DNA of 34,074 nt from Akkermansiaceae bacterium (lineage in GTDB: Bacteria; Verrucomicrobiota; Verrucomicrobiia; Verrucomicrobiales; Akkermansiaceae), in contig CAIXKE010000063.1 of NCBI GenBank assembly GCA_903919975.1, forward strand, positions 1-34,074, given 5' to 3'. Made by a program: the position numbers and the translations under genes. The notes under the pieces are model-generated. The model had not been told where the DNA came from. It saw only the letters and a program-made list of their open reading frames with translations, and searched no databases. Positions 16,031 to 24,561 of this stretch are shown here, one piece after another. Position 1 is the first letter of the stretch; every line of letters begins with the position of its first letter.

Positions 16031-16327
16031 TTAGCGCTCCACGCAAAATGGCACGTTGGCAGTCGCCCCGTGGCCTTTGCCATCGGTGAAAAAACAAACA
16101 ACCGATAGCTTCCGGGCGCCCCGGGTGCTCTTAGCGTGGTTTCCGCGGCCTTGGGCAGATTGATGCAGCCAGCGATCTACACGGGCTTGATTTCGCGTTT
16201 TTTCATCTTTGCGAATATCGTCGCCGCAGATAGCCCGGCGATACGTCATCGAGTCGCCATCCGGATCATCCGCCTTGGCGCTGGCGGTGATATCGCTGCC
16301 GATTTTCACGATTTGCTTATTCGCGCT
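16031..16327 (-). pseudogene. Decayed C-terminal domain of the adjacent glycoside hydrolase
   Basis: Downstream of the TGA at 16328-16330 the same frame continues with KIGSDITASAKADDPDGDSMTYR, a start typical of the beta-sandwich tail of such hydrolases. It then drifts out of frame. The frame one base over reads CINLPKAAETTLRAPGAP then GSYRLFVF, after a TAG at 16177-16179, and the original frame resumes with TDGKGHGATANVPF. So one stop at the domain boundary, one internal stop and at least two frameshifts have accumulated. Confidence 0.7.
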
Positions 16328-17278
16328 TCACTGAATCTGCGCGATTCTTGGCGCGACGTTAGATACTTTTTCACCTGTCCAAAAATAACACAACTCATCG
16401 GCGCTGGCCGTGGTGTCACCGCTCGGCGTGCGTAGGCCAAACCAAGTAAAGGTGGCCTCTTGTTTTTGCCCCCACAAAAAGGCATACAATCCGAAACAAT
16501 GACCCGCAGGTTGGATCGTTTTTTCATACTCCTTGCGCAGTGTCTCGGCTTTTTCCTTGCTGGTTTGTTCAATGGGTCTGCCCCATGACGTTTTCGGACG
16601 CTCCCAATATCCTGCAGGCCCGAATTCAGTGACAATCCAGGGCTTTGCCCATTGCCGTTTCTCCAAATCCGCCCTCAGACCATGAAGGCCGCCATAGGTA
16701 TTGATGCCGATGACGTCGAGATCAGGACAATGCTCCGCGACCCCCTTCGCCTTCGGCGCGGAAAAACCGGCTACGGCGTTGATCGTGGGGTGATTGGGAT
16801 CTATCTCTTTCGCCAATTTGCATAGCGCGTTGAGTTGTTTCCAATAAGCCGCATCGCCGCCATCGCCATCGCCCTCGGCTTCATTGCTGATATTCCATAA
16901 CAACAACGCCGGCACATCACGATGGGTTTCAATGCTCTTGCGCACACGCTCCAACTGCCGCGCGCAATGCTCAGGATTGCGGTAACTGAACCACGAGCAT
17001 TCTTTTTCAATCCAAATCCCCGCGCACACCGTGAGGCCGTTTTTCCCCGCATCTTCTAACAATTCTTTCAGTCCGTTATCCGACCACGTTCGCACCGAGT
17101 TGCCACCCAACTGGGAAAGCAATGCCAGATCACGATCTCCGCCGACTCCTTTAATGAAATACGGCGCACCTCCACGCTGCAGTCCCTTGGCGGTGAGTTT
17201 CACAGGAATCGGCGCCGCATCAATGGTGGCCACTGTGAGCATACCGATCCATGCGTATTTCCTCACAAATGCGATCAT
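16328..17278 (-). CDS. Secreted glycoside hydrolase (GH2/GH5-like TIM barrel)
   Basis: The 316-residue product from ATG 17278 has a signal peptide (MIAFVRKYAWIGMLTVATID, cleavage near AAPIP). The barrel starts with FIKGVGGDRDLALLSQLGGN and VRTWSDNG, typical of GH2/GH5 clan A enzymes. The acid/base is likely Glu133 in WNISNEAEGDG and the nucleophile Glu218 in WIVTEFGPAGYWE; a catalytic-fold Tyr lies in GINTYGG. A longer frame reaches 17401, but the signal peptide favours 17278. The protein ends where the barrel ends (NVAPRIAQIQ), followed by a decayed C-terminal domain. It is transcribed divergently from the Gfo/Idh/MocA gene. Substrate cannot be deduced; secretion and context suggest polysaccharide degradation. 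Loss of the tail may or may not destroy activity. Confidence 0.75.
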   Translation of the reverse strand: MIAFVRKYAWIGMLTVATIDAAPIPVKLTAKGLQRGGAPYFIKGVGGDRDLALLSQLGGNSVRTWSDNGLKELLEDAGKNGLTVCAGIWIEKECSWFSYRNPEHCARQLERVRKSIETHRDVPALLLWNISNEAEGDGDGGDAAYWKQLNALCKLAKEIDPNHPTINAVAGFSAPKAKGVAEHCPDLDVIGINTYGGLHGLRADLEKRQWAKPWIVTEFGPAGYWERPKTSWGRPIEQTSKEKAETLRKEYEKTIQPAGHCFGLYAFLWGQKQEATFTWFGLRTPSGDTTASADELCYFWTGEKVSNVAPRIAQIQ

Positions 17279-17295
17279 TGAACGCAGCCTGAAAC

Positions 17296-17323
17296 CGTAT
17301 AGTGAAAATGTCAATTTTGACAA
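17296..17323 (-). promoter_or_regulatory. Possible sigma-70 promoter of the glycoside hydrolase
   Basis: On the minus strand TTGTCA (17323-17318) and TATACG (17301-17296) are 16 bp apart, close to the -35/-10 consensus. The expected start would leave only about 10 nt before the ATG at 17278, which is short but possible in this low-Shine-Dalgarno genome. Confidence 0.35.
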
Positions 17324-17420
17324 ACCCGGAAAGATTTCGTTGCTAGCTGCGTAGAATCCATGTGCCATAAGCCCTGTCTCAGGAAATATTTCTCCCATCA
17401 TCCCAACTCAAAGTTCAGCC

Positions 17421-18797
17421 ATGACCACGCCCGACCGCCGTAGCTTCCTCAAAACAACCGGACTTGGAACCGGCGCTCTCCTCTTCGGATTTCCCGCCAT
17501 CGTCCGCGGCCAGAACCTCAACAGCCGTCTCAACGTAGCCTGCATTGGCGTCGGAGGAAAAGGCTTCAGCGACGTGAAGGAAACCGCCAGCGCCGGCGGC
17601 AATATCGTCGGACTCTGCGATGTGGACTCCAGAATGATCGAGCGGAAACTCAAAGATCATCCGGATGCGAAGACGTTCTCGGATTTCCGCAAGATGCTCA
17701 CCGAGATGGATAAGGACATCGATGCGGTGGTCATTTCCACACCTGACCACCTGCACGGCATGGCCGCAAAAATGGCCATGGAAATGGGCAAACATGTCTA
17801 TTGCCAAAAACCCCTCACCCAGACAGTTCACGAAGCCCGCGAATTGGTGCGCATCGCCAAGGAGAAAAAGCTAGCCACCCAGATGGGCAACCAAGGCAGC
17901 GCCGGCAACGGCCTGCGCCGCGCCGTGGAAGTGATTCAGTCCGGCGTGATCGGAAAGCCGCTCGAGCTCCACGTCTGGTCCAACCGCCCGGTTTGGCCGC
18001 AAGGAATCGATCGCCCGAAAGGTGAAAGCCCTATCCCGCCGGAGCTCGATTGGAATCTCTGGCTTGGCCCAGCACCACTCCGCCCATACGTCGACAAAGC
18101 CTACCATACCTTCAACTGGCGCGGGTTCATGGACTTCGGCACCGGAGCTCTCGGCGACATGGCCTGCCACACCGTCAACATGCCTTTCCGTGCGCTGAAA
18201 CTCGGCTATCCTTCTCTCGTCGAGTGCGAAATGGCCTCACGCATTTTCCCTGATACTTATCCCCTCACCTCGCGGATTCGCTTTGAATTCCCCGAACGCG
18301 ACGGTCTGCCACCGCTCAAATTCTGGTGGTATGACGGAACACCTTCGATCGACAACGCCCCGCTGCGCCCCTACCCGGACATCGTCAAGGACGTGGTGAA
18401 TCTACGCGGCAAACTCCCACCCAGCGGCTGCCTCATCATTGGTGAAAAAGGCCAGCTTTTCGCACCCGATGACTACGGTGCGATGTTCTTCCTCAAACTG
18501 GAAGGCGAGGAAAAATTTGTCCAGGGAGCCAAGCACGAAGCCATCGCAAATATCCCGGAAAGCATTCCTCGTTCCCCCGGCCATTACAAAGAGTGGATCG
18601 AAATGATCAAGGGCGGCCCCGCTGCCTACTCGAACTTTGAAATCGCTGGCTACCTGACTGAAATCATCCTGCTAGGCTGCATCGCCCTGCGTGTTGGCGA
18701 GGGCGTCAAAATGGAGTGGGACGGACCCAACATGCGCTCGCCCAACTGCCCGGAAGCCGCTCGCTTCGTCCAACGCAACAACCGGACCGGTTGGTAA
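17421..18797 (+). CDS. Tat-exported Gfo/Idh/MocA-family oxidoreductase
   Basis: This 458-residue protein begins with a twin-arginine signal, DRRSFLKTTGLGTGALLFG, followed by the cleavage-like region FPAIVRGQ. The Rossmann NAD(P)-binding motif is NVACIGVGGKG with the acidic partner VGLCDVDSRM. The family lysine lies in YCQKPLTQTVHEAREL, where the usual EKP reads QKP. Further family landmarks are QMGNQGSAGNGLRR, WNLWLGPAPLRPY and FDFGTGALGDMACHTVN. The C-terminal alpha/beta domain is complete. Such Tat-exported members are very common in Planctomycetota and Verrucomicrobiota and act on sugars in the periplasm, some with tightly bound cofactor; the substrate is unknown. It stands between a secreted glycoside hydrolase (divergent) and a sugar isomerase-like protein (convergent), consistent with carbohydrate use. 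Confidence 0.92.
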   Translation: MTTPDRRSFLKTTGLGTGALLFGFPAIVRGQNLNSRLNVACIGVGGKGFSDVKETASAGGNIVGLCDVDSRMIERKLKDHPDAKTFSDFRKMLTEMDKDIDAVVISTPDHLHGMAAKMAMEMGKHVYCQKPLTQTVHEARELVRIAKEKKLATQMGNQGSAGNGLRRAVEVIQSGVIGKPLELHVWSNRPVWPQGIDRPKGESPIPPELDWNLWLGPAPLRPYVDKAYHTFNWRGFMDFGTGALGDMACHTVNMPFRALKLGYPSLVECEMASRIFPDTYPLTSRIRFEFPERDGLPPLKFWWYDGTPSIDNAPLRPYPDIVKDVVNLRGKLPPSGCLIIGEKGQLFAPDDYGAMFFLKLEGEEKFVQGAKHEAIANIPESIPRSPGHYKEWIEMIKGGPAAYSNFEIAGYLTEIILLGCIALRVGEGVKMEWDGPNMRSPNCPEAARFVQRNNRTGW

Positions 18798-18828
18798 GCC
18801 GGATCTCACGGATCTTGGAGATCCGGCT
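18797..18828. terminator. Hairpin between convergent genes
   Basis: AGCCGGATCTC (18797-18807) and GAGATCCGGCT (18818-18828) form a perfect 11-bp stem with a 10-base loop, starting at the last base of the oxidoreductase stop codon. It sits 18 bp from the end of the convergent isomerase gene. There is no clear T-run on either side, so termination is likely but not certain. Confidence 0.5.
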
Positions 18829-18846
18829 GTAAAAAGCCGGACCTTC

Positions 18847-19689
18847 TTATTTCCCGTGCGACTTAACAAAATCGATATTGGCACGGACCTTAGGCACGCT
18901 GTCTTTCCAATCGTTTTCGTGCTCAATTGAAATATGGCCGTCGAATTTCTGATTCTTGAGCTCTTCAATGCATGCCGCTACGTCCACTATGCCGGTGCCA
19001 GCCACGACCACCGGTGAGGGCCCCATCTTTTCCTTGTCTTTGAGGTGAACGCTGATGATGCGGCCGTTGAGAATCCGCAAGCACTCGACGGGCTTGAAAT
19101 TCGAGGTGCACCAATGCCCGAGATCGGCGCAAGCTCCGACGCGGGGGTCGCGGCTTTCCACCACGCCCAGAATGTAGAGTGGATTCCAGACCTTGTATTT
19201 CGGATTGCTCATTGAGCCGCCGTGCTCGTGAAATGCCACCTTGATGTCAAACTCCTTGGCGGCGGCCTCCCAAGCGGCGATCTGCTCGGTGGATTCGGTG
19301 CAAACCGCGTAAAGCCCCATTTTTTTCGCAAACTCCATGATGGCGCGAACGTCCTCCGGGTTTTTGGCCGCGATGACGCCGTAGTTCACCGGATGCACGC
19401 CCAGGCGGGCGCATTCAGCCTTGAGCTCGGCTATCGATTCGGCGGACATGCTGTGGTGAATCTTTTCCTTGGAACCTGGCTTGAGGATCTGGCCCGGGAA
19501 AAACTCGATCATGTTGCCCCCGGCCTCCTTGGTTTTGGCGACCGCTTCAAACGCGGAAAACTCCTTGAATGTGTAGGCCTGGGCACCGATGAACCAACCG
19601 TTTTGACGGAGGTTTTCCGGAATGGGTTCGGCATGGAGGTTTGCGGCCAGGGCTAGGGCGAGAAATGCGGTGTGGCGTATCGTTTTCAT
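18847..19689 (-). CDS. Exported sugar phosphate isomerase/epimerase-like TIM barrel
   Basis: The 280-residue product from ATG 19689 has a signal peptide (MKTIRHTAFLALALAANLHA, then EPIPENL). The barrel shows xylose-isomerase-like/AP endonuclease-2 family features: GAQAYTFKEFSAFEAVAKTKEAGG, VAFHEHGG, CADLGHWCTSNFKPVECLR, ISVHLKDK and GHISIEHENDW, which provide the His, Asp and Glu metal ligands. The frame extends to 19710, but the extra residues MRCRYHS break the signal peptide. Members act on free or oxidised sugars and often pair with Gfo/Idh/MocA dehydrogenases, as here (convergent, sharing a hairpin). Actual substrate unknown. Confidence 0.88.
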   Translation of the reverse strand: MKTIRHTAFLALALAANLHAEPIPENLRQNGWFIGAQAYTFKEFSAFEAVAKTKEAGGNMIEFFPGQILKPGSKEKIHHSMSAESIAELKAECARLGVHPVNYGVIAAKNPEDVRAIMEFAKKMGLYAVCTESTEQIAAWEAAAKEFDIKVAFHEHGGSMSNPKYKVWNPLYILGVVESRDPRVGACADLGHWCTSNFKPVECLRILNGRIISVHLKDKEKMGPSPVVVAGTGIVDVAACIEELKNQKFDGHISIEHENDWKDSVPKVRANIDFVKSHGK

Positions 19690-19713
19690 GGAATGGTATC
19701 TGCAGCGCATATT

Positions 19714-19727
19714 ACGAAAAATTTCGT
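19714..19727. promoter_or_regulatory. 14-bp inverted repeat upstream of the isomerase gene
   Basis: ACGAAA (19714-19719) and TTTCGT (19722-19727) flank AA, a perfect operator-like palindrome 24 bp upstream of the isomerase ATG. It could bind a repressor or activator of this gene. No cognate regulator is visible. Confidence 0.3.
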
Positions 19728-19860
19728 TTCGCCCGCGACGGCGGCGGGGATGCCGAGCACTCCGATAACTGTTTCATTGAAACCGCCGCCAAAAGCCATT
19801 TCCCAGCTTCAATCCAGCCTTCCGCTTGCAACTCCCGTTTATCAGCCCTAAAGGTTTCGC

Positions 19861-20376
19861 GTGCATTGGAACGATACTTTTCTCGCCTTATTCGACCGCT
19901 GCGTGACCACTTACCAAAGCGGAAACCACGATTTCGAAACTTACTATCAAGCCGGAGATCTGGCATTTCTCATTGGTATCGGCCACAAACCCCGGGAGTT
20001 TTTCGACTTCGTCGAGGATTTCTGCGAAGACGGCAAGCCCTCGGCCTCAACCGCCCTGCTCATCGCCGCCGTCCGCCGCGATTATTTCCTGACCGTGCAA
20101 AAAGGCGCCATCAGCAACCGACTTCTCACCCGCGACAACATTCCGACTTTCGGCGACGAATTGGAAGGCATGCCCTACCTGCCACGCATCCTCGCCAAGG
20201 CCCGCGGCAAAATCCGTGGTGAACTCGATCCCGACCTGATGTTCGGCTGCGGCGGCGATCGCCGCTTTCTGGAAAACCATGGCGACATCCACCCGGCGGA
20301 CTTCCTCCGCCAAGTCTGGGCCGCCGATGATGACGACCTAAAACTCGCCGCCTGGGTTGCAAAACAGAAAGTTTGA
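19861..20376 (+). CDS. DUF5069-like protein
   Basis: This 171-residue cytoplasmic protein begins at a GTG (MHWNDTFLALFDRC); AAAGG about 10 bases upstream could be a ribosome binding site. The second half, GMPYLPRILAKARGKIRGEL, DPDLMFGCGGDRRFL and DIHPADFLRQVWAA, matches my memory of the DUF5069 family, which is widespread in Verrucomicrobiota and of unknown function. The first half is helical and probably a family-specific extension. It lies 85 bp upstream of efp on the same strand, so co-transcription is possible. Confidence 0.75.
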   Translation: MHWNDTFLALFDRCVTTYQSGNHDFETYYQAGDLAFLIGIGHKPREFFDFVEDFCEDGKPSASTALLIAAVRRDYFLTVQKGAISNRLLTRDNIPTFGDELEGMPYLPRILAKARGKIRGELDPDLMFGCGGDRRFLENHGDIHPADFLRQVWAADDDDLKLAAWVAKQKV

Positions 20377-20461
20377 GGCAAGTTCACCCTCCACTGACGC
20401 AAGCATCCAATTCCGGGCTTGCCTCACTGCATCCGGCGGCCTATCCCCGCCCCCAACACTT

Positions 20462-21025
20462 ATGGCAAGCACACCCATCATCAACCTCCGCAAAGGACAT
20501 GCCGTCCGCCACAATAATGAAGTCTGCTTGGTCGTCGACCACGAACTCAAGACCCCTCCGCGCATGGCATCCTACGTCCAAATGTCGATCCGCAGCGTGG
20601 CGACGAAGAAGATGTTCAACCTCCGGATGACCTCGAATGACTCCGTCGAATCCGTTGTCCTCGAACGCACTCCCCACGAGTATTCCTACAAGGACAGCAG
20701 CGGCTACCACTTCCTTGATCCCAATACCTACGAGGACGCGGTCGTTTATGAAGACCTGATCGAAGGCGTGAAAAACTACCTAATCGAGGGCCAACTCTAC
20801 AACCTGCTCGTCGCCGACGGGATCGTGGTTTCCGTGGATCTTCCACTCTCGATGACGATGACCGTCACCGAATCTTCCGAAGGCGTGAAAGGCGATTCCG
20901 CGAACAATGTTTACAAGCCTGCCATCATGGAAACCGGTCTGGTTGTTCAAGTGCCGCTCTTCATCAACGTCGGCGAGCGCATCAATGTGAAAACCGAGGA
21001 TAACTCGTATCTCGGACGCGCCTGA
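20462..21025 (+). CDS. efp: Elongation factor P with Arg at the tip position
   Basis: This 187-residue protein relieves ribosome stalling at polyproline stretches. It has the three-domain layout: N-terminal KOW-like domain (INLRKGHAVRHNNEV), the central OB domain (FLDPNTYEDAVVYED) and the C-terminal OB domain ending in GERINVKTEDNSYLGRA, close to the family signature. The loop that normally carries the modified Lys reads KTPPRMASY, so residue 34 is Arg. Arg at this position is known in EarP-type rhamnosylated factors; no earP gene is in this window. I chose the ATG at 20462 because it fits the conserved N-terminus, although the frame is open to 20357. Confidence 0.93.
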   Translation: MASTPIINLRKGHAVRHNNEVCLVVDHELKTPPRMASYVQMSIRSVATKKMFNLRMTSNDSVESVVLERTPHEYSYKDSSGYHFLDPNTYEDAVVYEDLIEGVKNYLIEGQLYNLLVADGIVVSVDLPLSMTMTVTESSEGVKGDSANNVYKPAIMETGLVVQVPLFINVGERINVKTEDNSYLGRA

Positions 21026-21174
21026 TCCAGACGACTTCGTCTTGGAGCCCCATCAAACCGCCTCGCAAAACACGTCCGGATCATCCGGCGGTTCTTGCGA
21101 ACGCGACGGATTTGATTAATAAAACTTAATTATTCTTGATGACGGACGGATATTTTGGAAAAAATGCCGCCGTT

Positions 21175-21849
21175 ATGAAATCGATCTTACTGTTTGCCAT
21201 ATTGTCGATGGGCTTCCCGGTGTCAGGAGCATCTGCTGCAACCGAATTGGAAACGCTTCGTGCGCGCTGCCTTGAGCAGGAGCGGCAGATCCAAGAACTG
21301 GAAGCACAGCTTGAGAAACTGCAACCCAGCGGCATCAAACCCGCCGCCCCCATTGCAGCAACCTCCCCCGCCGCCGCGATCCCCGTGGCCACCGTGGTCG
21401 AGGAAACGACCGCCGCACCTTCCGGCAAGACTCATAAAATCCAACCGAACGAGACCTACTCAAGCATTTCCCGGAAATACAGTGTCTCCATCGAAGCCCT
21501 GCTCGCCGCCAATCCCGGGGTGAAACCCACCGCGTTGCGCCCAGGCCAAACCATCCAGCTACCTTCCGAAGCTCCGACAACGAAGCCTCAATCCACTCCA
21601 GCAGATTCCCCGCCCCCGGTTGAAAAAACCGAATCCACCACCACGCCATCTCCTGCGGGCGCAACGCCCTCCACAAACGCGTCCTCTGAAAAGAAGATTC
21701 GCTCCATCATGATCGAGACTGAGATGACTTACGCTTCTTTCGCCACCCAGCATGGCACCGACACAGGACGTCTCAACGACCTCAACGGACTCGATCTCAC
21801 CGATGCCACCGTTCTAGCGAAGGGGTCGGAACTCTACGTCCCTCAGTAA
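21175..21849 (+). CDS. Secreted LysM-domain protein
   Basis: The 224-residue product from ATG 21175 has a signal peptide (MKSILLFAILSMGFPVSGASA), a coiled coil (TELETLRARCLEQERQIQEL), an Ala/Pro linker and one LysM peptidoglycan-binding domain (THKIQPNETYSSISRKYSVS, LLAANPGVKPTALRPGQTI) near residues 90-135. A Thr/Pro/Ser-rich linker follows, then a second, more diverged LysM-like unit (TYASFATQHGTDTGRLNDLN...KGSELYVPQ). It probably binds the cell wall in the periplasm. A start at 21136 is possible, but the signal peptide favours 21175. It ends convergently with the L,D-transpeptidase gene, with a 7-bp overlap of the two coding ends. Confidence 0.85.
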   Translation: MKSILLFAILSMGFPVSGASAATELETLRARCLEQERQIQELEAQLEKLQPSGIKPAAPIAATSPAAAIPVATVVEETTAAPSGKTHKIQPNETYSSISRKYSVSIEALLAANPGVKPTALRPGQTIQLPSEAPTTKPQSTPADSPPPVEKTESTTTPSPAGATPSTNASSEKKIRSIMIETEMTYASFATQHGTDTGRLNDLNGLDLTDATVLAKGSELYVPQ

Positions 21850-22574
21850 GCATCGAACAACTCCGGCACGTTTCCGGCACGCAGCGGAGCCAAGCGCCGG
21901 GCTTCGGACTCAGTAAGCGGTCGGCTCTCGATCACCCGTTGGTTGCCCGTGAATTCCCGCGTCACCGTATTTTCCATCACCAGGTCCTCCCGCTTACTGC
22001 TCACGCTGGTGATCGTAACGGGCGTCCCCACCGGCACGGATTCAAACAGTAGCGGCACAAAGGTCTGCGGCAACCGGATACACCCGTGAGAAGCTGGTTT
22101 CCCGGGCTCAGGAATAAGCCCTCCGTGCATGCCAATACCATAGGAGGTCAAGCGCATCCAATACGGCATCGGTGCCGGCACATACAACATCCCCTCCGGC
22201 ACGGGATCAGTCGGCTTGGCGTCACCATCGACCACGTTGCCGAATTCATCCTCGATCCAGCCGTAGCGGTTCGAATACTTGTCCTCGATTTTCTCCGTGA
22301 TCTTGTAAGTGCCCGCTTTGGTTCCGTGCCCTTCCTTGCCCGTCGCCACGTAGCACCAACCGATCGGACGTCCTCCCCTTTCGATTTCCGCAATCTGATC
22401 GGGCAAGCTGATGCGGATAGAAACCTTGCCGGAACCGCCATCGTCATACCAGCCATACAGCTTGCGCTCTGCCCGTGAAATGGTCCTCGAATGATTGGAC
22501 ACCCCACAAGATACGCAAACCATGCCGGTGGCCATGACCGCCAAACCTTTTAACTGAAAATATGAATCACGCAT
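21843..22574 (-). CDS. L,D-transpeptidase (YkuD domain), probable lipoprotein
   Basis: This 243-residue protein has an N-terminal hydrophobic leader with Cys20 and Cys23 (MATGMVCVSCGVSN), suggesting a lipoprotein. The YkuD domain (about 50-200) contains a strand SIRISLPDQIAEIERGG, GKEGHGTKAGTYKITEK, His150 in GIGMHGG and the catalytic motif SHGCIRLP with His163 and Cys165. L,D-transpeptidases cross-link peptidoglycan or attach proteins to it. The C-terminal 50 residues lack motifs I know. It converges with the LysM gene and is divergent from the M50 protease, with a 168-bp intergenic region. Confidence 0.92.
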   Translation of the reverse strand: MRDSYFQLKGLAVMATGMVCVSCGVSNHSRTISRAERKLYGWYDDGGSGKVSIRISLPDQIAEIERGGRPIGWCYVATGKEGHGTKAGTYKITEKIEDKYSNRYGWIEDEFGNVVDGDAKPTDPVPEGMLYVPAPMPYWMRLTSYGIGMHGGLIPEPGKPASHGCIRLPQTFVPLLFESVPVGTPVTITSVSSKREDLVMENTVTREFTGNQRVIESRPLTESEARRLAPLRAGNVPELFDAY

Positions 22575-22742
22575 GATGTTTTAAAAATCGTCTCAATCCG
22601 AAAAAACACAACCATTGTCACATCCGCTTGGTAAACCATAGGCCTGCTTCAAACACAGGTCAAGATCGCGGGCGCATTCCCAGCACGCGAAGTTTCACCC
22701 GGCCTTGCGCACGGCCGCATCTTCGCTTACCACATCCGCCAC

Positions 22743-23381
22743 ATGATTCATTTTTCGATTTTCGGCATCCCAGTCCTAGTTCAACCGTTCTTCTGGATCA
22801 CACTGGTCCTCATCGGCGGCGGCTTGAATGCCAACTCCCCAGGCGCAATCCTTCACGTCGGCCTCTTCACCATCGCGGGGTTTATCTCCGTGCTCGTCCA
22901 TGAACTCGGCCATGCCCTTACCGCGCGCAAGTTTGGCGCCTACAGCGAAATCGTGCTCCAAGCTTTCGGTGGCTACGCCGCCTATTCCGGCGTCCGCCTC
23001 ACCCGCCCCCAGAGCTTCGCCGTCACCGCCGCCGGACCCGCGATTCAGATCCTTCTTGGAGCCGCCGTCTATCTGCTGCTGCCCCATCTGCCGCCAACGC
23101 TCAGTTCGGACGCCCTCTACTTCATCAAAACCCTCATGGTCATCAGCATCTTCTGGGCGCTGCTCAATCTGCTGCCCGTTCTGCCGCTCGATGGCGGCCG
23201 CATGCTCGATGCCATCCTCGGCCCGAAACGCATCAAAACCACTCTCTGGGTCACCATCGTCGTGGCGATATCACTCGCACTCGTCGCCTTCAAATTCACA
23301 AACAGCATTTTATTCCCCATCTTTCTCGGCATGTTCGCATGGCAAGCATTCCAAGCGCTCAAAGAAAACCGCCTGCCCTGA
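22743..23381 (+). CDS. Site-2 protease-type membrane metalloprotease (M50)
   Basis: This 212-residue integral membrane protein has about six hydrophobic helices. The zinc motif HELGH lies at residues 53-57 (VLVHELGHALTARKFGAY), and the third ligand Asp150 is in NLLPVLPLDGGRM. The family cleaves substrates within the membrane and often controls regulators; this short form lacks PDZ or CBS domains. It ends 10 bp from the convergent TauE/SafE gene. The natural substrate is unknown. Confidence 0.92.
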   Translation: MIHFSIFGIPVLVQPFFWITLVLIGGGLNANSPGAILHVGLFTIAGFISVLVHELGHALTARKFGAYSEIVLQAFGGYAAYSGVRLTRPQSFAVTAAGPAIQILLGAAVYLLLPHLPPTLSSDALYFIKTLMVISIFWALLNLLPVLPLDGGRMLDAILGPKRIKTTLWVTIVVAISLALVAFKFTNSILFPIFLGMFAWQAFQALKENRLP

Positions 23382-23391
23382 GCCCTCGCGC

Positions 23392-24123
23392 TCACCAACA
23401 CAACAAGCGCAGCCCGGCAATCGCGGAAAAGACCACGATCATCCACTCAAACGCCGCCTGTGGCACGTGCCGGATCAACCAGCGCCCACCGAACACCCCC
23501 AGCACCACCCCCGGCAGCAGGCTCAAGTTTTCCAACAAACTCTCCTGCGTGATCAACGCCAACCGCGCATTGAGCGGAACCTTGATCAAATTAATCAGCA
23601 GAAAAAACCGCGCACCAATCCCGATAAGCTCCATCTTCGGCACCTTGCGCGCCATCAAATACAGCTGAATCACCGGCCCGGCGGCATTCGCCAGCATCGT
23701 CGCGAATCCCCCCAAAACCCCGGCACCGAAACCGAAACCCTTCGTTTCCACCCATCCGTCAAACACATCCTGCCGCCAATGCCGGGACACCTGCAACGCC
23801 ACCATCAGCAACACGCAAGCTCCGATCACCCGCCGCGCCGAAGCATCATCGATCCACCCCAACATCCACCACCCCAAGCCCAGCCCCACCAAGGCCGGAC
23901 CTAACAACCGCCACACCGGCCGCCACGACCCGTGTTTGATAAAGGCCGGATACGCCATCAAGTCCGCCGCAATCAACAAGGGCAACGCCAAGCCCACCGA
24001 TGCCTTCGCCCCATACAAATCCGCTAACAGGAAAACCGAAACCATCGAAATCCCGCTGAATCCCGCCTTGGACAGACCGATGCAAAACGCCGCCAATAAA
24101 GCCAAAATATAAAACAACGACAT
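23392..24123 (-). CDS. TauE/SafE-family membrane permease
   Basis: The 243-residue product from ATG 24123 has about eight transmembrane helices. Family markers are the N-terminal FCIGLSKAGFSGISMVSVFL, the loop GLALPLLIAADLMAYPAF and the repeat-half GFGAGVLGGFATMLANAAGP. TauE/SafE proteins export sulfite, sulfoacetate or related organosulfur anions; substrate cannot be read from sequence. The frame extends 10 codons upstream, but the first membrane helix begins right at MSLFYILALL. It is convergent with the M50 gene. Confidence 0.88.
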   Translation of the reverse strand: MSLFYILALLAAFCIGLSKAGFSGISMVSVFLLADLYGAKASVGLALPLLIAADLMAYPAFIKHGSWRPVWRLLGPALVGLGLGWWMLGWIDDASARRVIGACVLLMVALQVSRHWRQDVFDGWVETKGFGFGAGVLGGFATMLANAAGPVIQLYLMARKVPKMELIGIGARFFLLINLIKVPLNARLALITQESLLENLSLLPGVVLGVFGGRWLIRHVPQAAFEWMIVVFSAIAGLRLLCW

Positions 24124-24258
24124 GCCGCAGCAGACCTTCCGTGGATCGCCCACCCCATCAAGAACAAACCCATTTTTCCCTCATTCACATTCGATCCTAG
24201 ACCTACGGCCAATTTCCGTTCATAGTCCATATTCACCCCCAAAAGCCCACCTCTAGCC

Positions 24259-24561
24259 ATGGAAACTCTCGTTCGAATTCCCGATTCCACCCCACCCAGC
24301 ACCCTCATCGAAGTGCTCGCCGCACTCCGCAAGGAACACCTCGATCCACGCCACGAAGCCAAGTCTTGGGGCGACTGGATCTACCTCGCATGCTACCAAA
24401 CCGTCATCAGCATCGAGTCCAACCACGGACTCACCAGCACCGCCACCATTGAGCATGGCGAAGGCGAAGAGGACGGCGAACCCGTCGTCTCGATTCTACG
24501 CGCTTTCGGCCGCCTCGGTTGGCATGGCATCGACGAAGATGGGGAATTTCCACTCGTTTAA
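24259..24561 (+). CDS. Small hypothetical protein
   Basis: This 100-residue soluble, acidic protein (METLVRIPDSTPPSTLIEVL, ESNHGLTSTATIEHG, FGRLGWHGIDEDGEFPLV) has no motif I recognise. The coding pattern is convincing: it has good codon use and a clean ATG after a 135-bp gap from the divergent permease. It ends 178 bp before the carboxyltransferase; no gene was seen in that interval. Confidence 0.65.
   Translation: METLVRIPDSTPPSTLIEVLAALRKEHLDPRHEAKSWGDWIYLACYQTVISIESNHGLTSTATIEHGEGEEDGEPVVSILRAFGRLGWHGIDEDGEFPLV

Noticed and set aside
21113..21136. AT-rich promoter before the LysM gene
   Set aside because: The TTGATT and TATTCT candidates are about 12 bp apart, too close for a standard sigma-70 promoter.
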